The notes below the pieces were generated by a model, which searched no databases, was not told the DNA's origin, and saw only the letters and a program-made list of their open reading frames with translations. Source: Methylomonas lenta (GTDB lineage: Bacteria > Pseudomonadota > Gammaproteobacteria > Methylococcales > Methylomonadaceae). From it: DNA of 64,000 nucleotides. Of the stretch, positions 57,303 through 64,000 are shown piece after piece. The position numbers and the translations under genes are program-made. The stretch is taken from contig NZ_LUUI01000102.1 in NCBI RefSeq assembly GCF_001644015.1, positions 47,344 through 111,343 of the forward strand, given 5' to 3'. The first letter of the stretch is position 1; each line of letters starts with the position of its first letter.

Positions 57303-58954
57303 TAAAAGCATGGTTTAAAAGCGGTTTACCGTGGATATGGATGACTGCCGGTGCAGTGAGTATCAACTTGTTGCTGGTGTTGGGATTATTGATGTTGATT
57401 GCTGTGCGCGGCCTAGGACATTTTTGGCCGGCGGATGTTGTGGAATATCATTATAAGGATAGGCAAGGCCAAAGCTCAGTTATCATAGGTGAGGAAGTCG
57501 ATGAGTCCTTGTTGCATAAAGCGCAAGCCATTTCGGCGGGGCTGGAGGTTTTGAATGGTGCTGACTATTTACAACAATACCTGATTAAAACCGGTAATCG
57601 TGACATCCTGGGCACGGATTTTCGTTGGATACAGGATCAATACATTCAAGACAAAACTACCCCGGAGGATTTGATTGCCGTTGAACGACGAGAATGGGGT
57701 AATTTTTACGGACGACTACTGGCAGTTAAACAGAATGGTCAAGTGATTGCCGAGGGCGCAAAAGCGTGGCCGGTAGCGCAGGAACAGATAGAAAAAAACT
57801 TGCAGTTGTTCGATGAAATCGACCATCTGCAAAAAAAGGAAATGGGGTCGATTAATTACAATCTAGAGCGTTTACGTTTGAAACAACGGGCGTTGGAGCT
57901 GAAAAACGAGTGGGATGACAGCAAGAAACAGGCGTTTGCCAAGCAGAAATTGGCCTATGAAGAGGAATACAAAGTCATTCAAGCAGAGTTGCTTAAACTG
58001 AATATTGCTAATAAATGCTGCAGTATCGTGGTTTCAGAAGCTGGCGGCCGTGAAATTAGCATTCCTTTGAACAGGGTCATCAAGCTGACTAGACCCAACG
58101 CAATGAGTGCGCTGGATAAATCTATCGAATACATTAAAAACGTTATTGCCTTTATCAGCGACGATCCACGCGAAGCCAATACTGAAGGTGGTATTTTTCC
58201 GGCCATATTTGGCACCGTATTAATGGTTATGCTGATGGCGGTTCTGGTAACGCCTCTGGGTGTAATTGCCGCAGTTTATCTGCGTGAGTATGCCAAACAG
58301 GGCTTTATTACCCGACTGATTCGGATAGCGGTCAACAATTTAGCCGGGGTGCCGTCTATTGTTTACGGGGTATTCGGTTTAGGGTTTTTTGTTTATATCC
58401 TGGGTGGCAATATAGACCGTTTATTTTTTCCTGAAGCAGCACCTGCGCCGGTTTTCGGCACACCGGGTTTGCTATGGGCTTCGCTGACCTTGGCTTTATT
58501 GACGTTACCTGTGGTGATTGTGGCGACTGAAGAAGGTTTATCGCGTATTCCCAAATCGATTCGAGAAGGCAGTTTGGCATTGGGGGCAACCAAAGCAGAA
58601 ACGTTATGGCGTACTGTGTTGCCTATGGCTAGCCCGGCTATCATGACCGGTTTGATTTTAGCCGTTGCGCGTGCAGCGGGCGAGGTGGCGCCATTAATGT
58701 TGGTGGGTGTGGTCAAGCTGGCTCCAACCTTGCCGTTGGATGGAAACTTTCCCTATTTGCATTTGGACAGAAAATTTATGCATTTAGGGTTTCATATTTA
58801 TGATGTAGGCTTCCAAAGCCCTAATGTCGAGGCAGCACGGCCTTTGGTGTACGCGACGTCCTTGTTATTAGTGGTTGTGATTATTGGCTTGAATATGTTT
58901 GCTATCACGATACGAAATAACCTCCGAGAAAAATACCGCGCATTAGAAAATTAA
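57299..58954 (+). CDS. pstA: phosphate ABC transporter permease PstA (long form)
   Basis: This is the second channel subunit, 551 residues, against about 296 in E. coli. An N-terminal helix and a periplasmic, coiled-coil-rich part (DUF3333-like, about 40-270) precede the permease domain, with its coupling loop LALGATKAETLWRTVLPMASP. The paired enlargement of PstC and PstA is known from some proteobacteria. The start overlaps pstC. Confidence 0.92.
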   Translation: MIKAWFKSGLPWIWMTAGAVSINLLLVLGLLMLIAVRGLGHFWPADVVEYHYKDRQGQSSVIIGEEVDESLLHKAQAISAGLEVLNGADYLQQYLIKTGNRDILGTDFRWIQDQYIQDKTTPEDLIAVERREWGNFYGRLLAVKQNGQVIAEGAKAWPVAQEQIEKNLQLFDEIDHLQKKEMGSINYNLERLRLKQRALELKNEWDDSKKQAFAKQKLAYEEEYKVIQAELLKLNIANKCCSIVVSEAGGREISIPLNRVIKLTRPNAMSALDKSIEYIKNVIAFISDDPREANTEGGIFPAIFGTVLMVMLMAVLVTPLGVIAAVYLREYAKQGFITRLIRIAVNNLAGVPSIVYGVFGLGFFVYILGGNIDRLFFPEAAPAPVFGTPGLLWASLTLALLTLPVVIVATEEGLSRIPKSIREGSLALGATKAETLWRTVLPMASPAIMTGLILAVARAAGEVAPLMLVGVVKLAPTLPLDGNFPYLHLDRKFMHLGFHIYDVGFQSPNVEAARPLVYATSLLLVVVIIGLNMFAITIRNNLREKYRALEN

Positions 58955-58990
58955 CGTTGTTCGTCAACAAGACACGTTTGGAAAATTAAA

Positions 58991-59824
58991 ATGACCACAG
59001 AAGCAATAAAAACTCACGCTATTGATATTAGTGCGCTAAATCGAGGCAGTAAAACGACTAACGATAAATTTGACCCTTGCATTACGGTACAGAATCTAAA
59101 TTTATTTTACGGCAGCAAACAGGCATTACATGGCGTAAATATGGAAATGCCGCGGAAAAAAGTCACCGCGTATATTGGCCCCAGTGGTTGCGGCAAATCG
59201 ACTTTATTGCGTTGTATCAACCGTATGAACGATCTGGTCGATGGCGTCACCATCCAGGGTAAACTATTACTGGATGGCGAAGATATATACGATAAAAATG
59301 TTAATGTCGCAGCCTTGCGGCGGCGGGTGGGTATGGTATTTCAAAAACCCAATCCGTTTCCGAAGAGTATTTATGAAAACGTAGCTTACGGCCTACGAAT
59401 TCAGGGGGTCAATGATAGACGTGTGCTGGATGAAATCGTGGAAAAATCTCTGCGTGGAGCGGCATTGTGGGATGAGGCAAAAGATCGATTAAACGATAAC
59501 GCTTTGGGTTTATCGGGTGGTCAGCAACAGCGTTTGGTGATTGCCAGAGCCATTGCCATAGAACCAGAAGTGATTTTGTTGGATGAACCGGCCTCTGCCC
59601 TGGATCCGATCTCTACTTTGAAAATCGAAGAACTGATCGATGAACTCAAGGAAAAATATACTATCGTCATTGTTACGCATAACATGCAGCAGGCGGCGCG
59701 AGTTTCTGATTTTACGGCATTTATGTACATGGGTGAATTGATTGAATTTGGTGAGACCAGTGAGCTGTTCACCAACCCTGCAAAAAAACAAACTGAAGAT
59801 TACATTACCGGACGTTACGGTTAG
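58991..59824 (+). CDS. pstB: phosphate ABC transporter ATPase
   Basis: PstB powers phosphate import and signals through PhoU/PhoR. The 277-residue protein has Walker [11 protein letters not shown]-loop ([15 protein letters not shown]), signature [15 protein letters not shown], Walker [14 protein letters not shown] and His switch (VTHNMQQA). It has a longer N-terminal tail than the E. coli protein. Confidence 0.97.
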   Translation: MTTEAIKTHAIDISALNRGSKTTNDKFDPCITVQNLNLFYGSKQALHGVNMEMPRKKVTAYIGPSGCGKSTLLRCINRMNDLVDGVTIQGKLLLDGEDIYDKNVNVAALRRRVGMVFQKPNPFPKSIYENVAYGLRIQGVNDRRVLDEIVEKSLRGAALWDEAKDRLNDNALGLSGGQQQRLVIARAIAIEPEVILLDEPASALDPISTLKIEELIDELKEKYTIVIVTHNMQQAARVSDFTAFMYMGELIEFGETSELFTNPAKKQTEDYITGRYG

Positions 59825-59834
59825 GAGAAAAGCT

Positions 59835-60566
59835 ATGGATAACATGATTATCAAACAACACATATCCCGGCAATTCAACAATGAGATGGAACAAATCCGT
59901 AACAAGGTGCTGGCGATGGGCGGCTTGGTTGAAGAGCAGGTCGAATTAGCCACTAAAGCGTTTATGTCTTCTGACGCCGAGAGTGCGGAAAAAGTCATAG
60001 AGCAAGATCAATTGATCAATGCACTGGAAAAAGATATCGATCATGAATGCACTGAAATCATGGCCAAGCGTCAACCGGCCGCATTTGATTTAAGGATGTT
60101 GATCGCTACCCTGAAGATAATTACTGATCTGGAACGTATCGGCGATGAAGCTACGCGTATCGCCAAAATGGCTATGCGCCTCGAGGGTGGGGAGTTTTAT
60201 CAGGATAAATATTTCGAAATCGAGCATTTGCTGGATATGGTTAAAGAAATGCTGAATGGTGCGCTGGATTCTTATGCCCGTACCGATACTGAAGAACTCG
60301 TCGCCATTACCGCGCAAGATAGCAAAGTTGATCGTGAATATGGCAGCATTACTCGACAACTGATTACGCAGATGATGGAAGACCCGCGTAATATCACGCG
60401 TGCTTTAGACGTGCTGTGGACTGCTCGTGCCTTAGAGCGTATTGGTGATCATGCCTGTAATGTCTGTGAACATGTGATTTACATGGTTAAAGGTAAAGAT
60501 GTACGTCATCTTTCGCACGAAGAGTTGACCAGAACCGTCAATGAAACGAGCAAAATCGGGCGTTGA
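59835..60566 (+). CDS. phoU: phosphate signalling protein PhoU
   Basis: PhoU represses the PhoR/PhoB response when phosphate is plentiful. ATG 59835 with a TAGGAG site gives 243 residues in two three-helix bundles, each with an E/D-x3-D metal-binding pattern (e.g. DLERIGDEATRIA and ALERIGDHACNVC). phoB/phoR are not adjacent. It ends the pstCAB-phoU operon. Confidence 0.95.
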   Translation: MDNMIIKQHISRQFNNEMEQIRNKVLAMGGLVEEQVELATKAFMSSDAESAEKVIEQDQLINALEKDIDHECTEIMAKRQPAAFDLRMLIATLKIITDLERIGDEATRIAKMAMRLEGGEFYQDKYFEIEHLLDMVKEMLNGALDSYARTDTEELVAITAQDSKVDREYGSITRQLITQMMEDPRNITRALDVLWTARALERIGDHACNVCEHVIYMVKGKDVRHLSHEELTRTVNETSKIGR

Positions 60567-60570
60567 GCTT

Positions 60571-60620
60571 AAAAGCCGACATTTAAGTCATATAGACTAT
60601 CAGTGCCGGCTATTTTCATA
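60571..60620 (+). terminator. possible terminator after phoU
   Basis: Short arms AGCCG and CGGCT flank a longer loop that has its own AGTC/GACT stem, followed by ATTTTC. The stem is short, so this is a tentative end for the pst operon. Confidence 0.3.
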
Positions 60621-60649
60621 CCTAAGTAACAAAGCAGGATTTAGCAAAA

Positions 60650-60844
60650 TTAGGCTGAATGTAAATAACTTCCTCTTATTGCTTTTGGAAGATTTGATTT
60701 TTGATTAACGTTGAGTTGTGAAGACTCAGTCTGTGGCGTATTTTCGACCACATTGGATGTAACCTTATCTGCCGGCAAAAAAAAGTACAGTGCGGCAAAA
60801 GCCGCTAACGTCAAAACAGTATTGAAAGATTTAATTTTCATCAT
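60650..60844 (-). CDS. small membrane or secreted protein, unknown
   Basis: From ATG 60844 (or 60841) it encodes about 64 residues: MMKIKSFNTVLTLAAFAALYFFLP is a single hydrophobic segment that could be a signal or anchor, followed by a polar Ser/Asn/Gln-rich tail with no cysteines. The ribosome site is weak. I know no family. Confidence 0.4.
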   Translation of the reverse strand: MMKIKSFNTVLTLAAFAALYFFLPADKVTSNVVENTPQTESSQLNVNQKSNLPKAIRGSYLHSA

Positions 60845-61220
60845 TGGCCCACCGTGTTTATTATTTTTGATGTATTTTGACTTTATTACCTGTTCACCAA
60901 TATTGGGTAAACAGGTAGTCAATTAATACAAAGATTAAAGCGATTAGCGTGCCAATTAATTCTACTATTTAGACCATAATTAAAAAATCCTACCACTCAA
61001 TGAGTGAAATGGTTAGTAAGATACTGTTATTAAATGTTATTTTTTCATGTAATTTATTTTTTATCAGTGCTCAATGGAACTTAAAAAGAGTCATTTCAAA
61101 TTTAATCAGGACTAATTTCTATAGCAAAAGCCCTGACATTTTTGCTTTCAACTGACAAATATGTCAGTTCTGCCAGCGCCAAATCCGGTGATGGAATTTC
61201 ACCGGACCCAGATTTATAGA
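60845..61220. other. gene-free gap with two hairpins
   Basis: No coding signal is evident in this AT-rich gap. Near its right end lie two dyads: AACTGACA/TGTCAGTT (61150-61169) and TCCGGTGA/TCACCGGA (61184-61206). Both fall downstream of speE on the minus strand, so they may form a tandem end of the speE transcript, though the T tails are poor. The rest I cannot assign. Confidence 0.5.
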
Positions 61221-62066
61221 TCAAGCAAACGCTTTTTTGAAAAACTCCGGCATGGCCAGACTGGCTTTATGGATATCGTTATTGTAATAAACGGTATCAA
61301 ACCCTTTATTAGCAGCATCCGCTTCGCGGAATTTGGATAAATCTTGTTTGCTGGCCATGGTGGCGCTCCACCAGCCGGATGGATAAATACATTGTGGGAA
61401 AAATACGGTTTGCAGATGGGTAAAACCGCCGGCCTGCATTTCGTCGCGCATTTCTTTTAAGATTTTCATATGCAGTAAAGCGGATTCGCTTTGCTGCACC
61501 ACGATACCGTTTTCGCTCAAGGCGTTGAAGCAATCTTTGTAAAAATCGGCACAGAACAAACCTTCCGCCGGGCCAACCGGATCAGTGCTGTCGACAATGA
61601 TAATGTCGACGCTGTTAGGTGCCGCATCTTTCACCCATTTAATGCCGTCGATAAATTTCAAATCGGCACGCGGGTCGTTGTTGGACTCGCACAATTCAGG
61701 AAAATAAATTTCCGCCAATCGGGTAACTCGTTCGTCGATATCGATCTGCACGGCTTGCTCGACACCCGGATGTTTTAAGACTTCCCGCAAAGTACCGCAA
61801 TCACCGCCGCCGATGATCCAGACTCTCTTTGGATTGGGATGTGTGAATAACACAGGATGACTCATCATCTCGTGATAGAAAAAATTATCCCGGGTAGACA
61901 CCATGGTGCAGCCGTCGATCACCATCAAATTGCCGAATTGTTCGGTTTCGTAAATTTCCAGAAACTGAAACTCGGATTGCTCTTCGTGCAGCTTGCGGGT
62001 GATTTTTAATGAAAAAGCGGTACCGGAGGAAGTTTGCGCTTCACTGAACCATTGTGCGTCGAGCAT
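61221..62066 (-). CDS. speE: spermidine synthase
   Basis: SpeE transfers aminopropyl from decarboxylated SAM to putrescine. The 281-residue protein has the GGGDCGTLREVLKH cofactor-binding glycine motif and IIVDSTDPVGPAEGLF (catalytic Asp). It is divergent from speA across 85 bp, a polyamine pair. The SAM decarboxylase needed for its co-substrate is not in the window. Confidence 0.95.
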   Translation of the reverse strand: MLDAQWFSEAQTSSGTAFSLKITRKLHEEQSEFQFLEIYETEQFGNLMVIDGCTMVSTRDNFFYHEMMSHPVLFTHPNPKRVWIIGGGDCGTLREVLKHPGVEQAVQIDIDERVTRLAEIYFPELCESNNDPRADLKFIDGIKWVKDAAPNSVDIIIVDSTDPVGPAEGLFCADFYKDCFNALSENGIVVQQSESALLHMKILKEMRDEMQAGGFTHLQTVFFPQCIYPSGWWSATMASKQDLSKFREADAANKGFDTVYYNNDIHKASLAMPEFFKKAFA

Positions 62067-62151
62067 GATGAAAGTCCTAAAAAGTCATATAAGCTTCATC
62101 ATTATACTTTAGAATTTGTCACACTTTATGACAGTCCTTTTAGGAGCGTGC

Positions 62152-63978
62152 GTGCAGACACAACCATGGTCGATTGAACAATCCAAGCAGCTTTATGCCA
62201 TCCAGCAATGGGGCAACGGTTATTTTTCCATTAACGCGCAGGGACATGTCTGTGTCAAACCGCAAACCGATTGCGCCACCGAGATCGATTTATACGAGAT
62301 TGCCCTGGCTTTACAAGCCAAAGGCCTTAATTTTCCGGTACTGGTGCGTTTTACCGATATTTTGGGCGACCGTATCCGCAAGCTGCAACAGGCTTTCGAC
62401 CTGGCTCGCCAAACGCATGCTTACAGCGGCCATTACACACCGGTGTATCCGATTAAAGTCAATCAGCAGGGCAATGTGGTGGAAAGCATTGTTTCTGCAG
62501 ATCACATTGGTTTGGAAGCCGGTAGCAAACCGGAGCTATTAGCGATACTGGGCCTGGCTAAATCCGGCGGCACCATAGTTTGTAATGGCTATAAAGACAG
62601 ACTCTATATACGCATGGCACTGATGGGGCAGTTGATGGGCTTGTCGGTGTTTATTGTGATCGAAAAACCCTCCGAGCTTGAATTGATCATTGAAGAAGCG
62701 GCTAAATTAAAGGTACGCCCTCTGATTGGTTTGCGCGTGCGTTTATCGACTATCAGCGCCGGCAAATGGCAAAACAGCGGCGGCGAAAAATCCAAATTTG
62801 GTTTGCATGCCAGCGAGGTGCTGCAGTTGATCGCGCGTTTGCAGGAAAAATCCATGCTGGATTGTTTGCAACTGATGCACTTTCATATGGGTTCGCAGAT
62901 CGCCAATATCCACGATATAAAATTAGCCCTGAAAGAAGCCGGCCAGTTTTATCTGCAACTGCATCAACTCGGCGCTAATATCACCACCGTCGATGCCGGC
63001 GGCGGATTGGGAGTGGACTATGACGGCAGCGGCTCCCGGCGCGAATGTTCAATTAATTACAGCATGACCGAATACGCAGAAAATATCGTGCGCAGTTTTG
63101 CTGAAATCAGTCGGGAGCATAATCTGCCACACCCCAACATCATCACCGAATCCGGCCGGGCCATTACCGCCCACCACGCGGTGTTGATTACCAATGTTAC
63201 GGAAGTGGAAAGCCTGCAGGCGGCCGATAATTTACCGCCGCCCATGCTTAATAACATCAGCGAGTCCTACCATAATGCCCAATTCGACATGGCGGAAGCG
63301 CGCGCCCGCTTTGTGCAAGGCGATTTAGCCTTAACTGAACTGGCTGAAGCGGAAAAAAACTACGTTAGTTTGTGCCAACATATTCAACACAAACTCAATC
63401 TAAATAATCATCAGCATCGGGAAATTTTGCAGGAGCTGGATGAAAAATTGGCGGATAAAGTATTTTGCAATTTCTCGCTATTCCAGTCCATGCCGGATAT
63501 CTGGGGTATTGAGCAAATTTTTCCGATTATGCCTATCCATCAACTGGAGCAGCAACCAACCCGCCGCGCAGTGCTGCAGGATTTAACCTGCGATTCAGAT
63601 GGCCGGATTGATCACTATGTCGATCATCAAAACATCAGCAACACTCTGCCGCTGCATCAGATCAACGAAGATGCCAGTTATTTAATCGGTTTTTTCATGG
63701 TGGGAGCTTATCAGGAGATTTTAGGCGATATGCATAACCTGTTTGGCGACACCCATTCCATTAATATTGAATTAGATGACAATGGCTACCGATTTGGCGA
63801 GTTCATGGCCGGCGAGAACGTCAGTGAATTGCTGGATTATGTGCACATCAATACCAATACCTTAAAAGCCGCCTATCGGCAAAAGCTGGATAACACTTTG
63901 CTCAGCGACACAGAAAAAAAGGCTTTCGAGCAAGAGTTGTTGGCTGGATTGGATTCCTATACTTATCTGGAAAAATAA
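62152..63978 (+). CDS. speA: biosynthetic arginine decarboxylase
   Basis: SpeA makes agmatine from arginine, the first step to putrescine. I choose the GTG at 62152 with AGGAG five bases upstream, giving 608 residues starting near WSIEQSKQLYAIQQWGN, where the E. coli protein's homologous part begins. ATGs at 62116 and 62128 are less well placed. PLP-binding YPIKVNQ (lysine) and HFHMGSQ, plus the C-terminal CDSDGRIDHYV (catalytic Cys) region, are intact. Agmatinase genes are not nearby. Confidence 0.93.
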   Translation: MQTQPWSIEQSKQLYAIQQWGNGYFSINAQGHVCVKPQTDCATEIDLYEIALALQAKGLNFPVLVRFTDILGDRIRKLQQAFDLARQTHAYSGHYTPVYPIKVNQQGNVVESIVSADHIGLEAGSKPELLAILGLAKSGGTIVCNGYKDRLYIRMALMGQLMGLSVFIVIEKPSELELIIEEAAKLKVRPLIGLRVRLSTISAGKWQNSGGEKSKFGLHASEVLQLIARLQEKSMLDCLQLMHFHMGSQIANIHDIKLALKEAGQFYLQLHQLGANITTVDAGGGLGVDYDGSGSRRECSINYSMTEYAENIVRSFAEISREHNLPHPNIITESGRAITAHHAVLITNVTEVESLQAADNLPPPMLNNISESYHNAQFDMAEARARFVQGDLALTELAEAEKNYVSLCQHIQHKLNLNNHQHREILQELDEKLADKVFCNFSLFQSMPDIWGIEQIFPIMPIHQLEQQPTRRAVLQDLTCDSDGRIDHYVDHQNISNTLPLHQINEDASYLIGFFMVGAYQEILGDMHNLFGDTHSINIELDDNGYRFGEFMAGENVSELLDYVHINTNTLKAAYRQKLDNTLLSDTEKKAFEQELLAGLDSYTYLEK

Positions 63979-63980
63979 AT

Positions 63981-64000
63981 ATAAGGCGAAAGGCGAAAGG
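63981..64000. repeat. short tandem repeat at window edge
   Basis: The last 20 bases repeat AAGGCGA-type units (aggcgaa aggcgaa agg) just after the speA stop. The array may continue past the window, so its copy number is unknown. Confidence 0.4.

Noticed and set aside
59510-59998. 162-residue antisense ORF across pstB and phoU
   Set aside because: It spans two well-supported genes and their gap, with no homology signs.

Overview
The window looks like chromosomal DNA of a gammaproteobacterium with mid-range GC. The gene set points there: dnaA-dnaN-recF-gyrB, lptF/lptG, msbA, pilT/pilU, holC, mltB, speA, and a pst operon with enlarged PstC and PstA. The overall gene style and order resemble gammaproteobacterial methanotrophs (Methylococcales). 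That is an inference, because no methane- or methanol-oxidation gene lies in the window. No rRNA, tRNA, CRISPR array, transposase or integrase gene was seen.

Layout. 0-15 kb: a zeta-toxin-like P-loop protein cut by the window edge, an amino-acid permease, a secreted pentapeptide-repeat protein, ubiA, a small secreted protein, a compact moaA-yajD-tag-HugZ-like run, a large MASE1/CHASE/PAS/GGDEF/EAL signalling protein, a membrane-anchored lytic transglycosylase, a NitT/TauT-type ABC importer and a YigZ-family protein. 15-21 kb: a small membrane-protein ORF with a strong terminator, then an envelope block (msbA facing a heptosyltransferase-like GT9, an O-antigen-ligase-like protein and two GT2 enzymes). 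21-33 kb: mltB, pilU, pilT, a DksA/TraR-type zinc finger protein, icd, an adaptor plus ABC ATPase pair lacking its permease, lptG/lptF, pepA and holC.

33-36.5 kb is the accessory part. Two small envelope proteins are followed by two direct copies of a ~95-bp double-hairpin repeat around an ADP-ribosyltransferase-like gene. Next comes an attC-like site and an overlapping two-gene unit: a DUF5343 protein and a Swt1-family HEPN protein. The attC-like site begins 2 bp after the HEPN stop codon, and a matching core heptamer lies upstream of the pair. I read this as integron cassettes without an integrase (a CALIN), partly destroyed by the repeats. The HEPN/DUF5343 pair is the best candidate for an undescribed defence or toxin-antitoxin module.

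36.5-47 kb is the replication-origin neighbourhood. It holds gyrB-recF-dnaN-dnaA on the minus strand, two parS-like 16-mers at the gyrB/recF junction, near-consensus DnaA boxes between dnaN and dnaA, then gmk, hemL and rmuC. A 339-bp AT-rich gap carries two perfect TTATCCACA boxes and is my preferred oriC. If so, the origin sits about 4 kb away from dnaA.

47-64 kb: a hot-dog-like protein, an RND efflux pair, an asparaginase, folA, pstS behind an unusually regular Pho box, pstC-pstA-pstB-phoU, a small membrane protein, and the divergent polyamine genes speE and speA.
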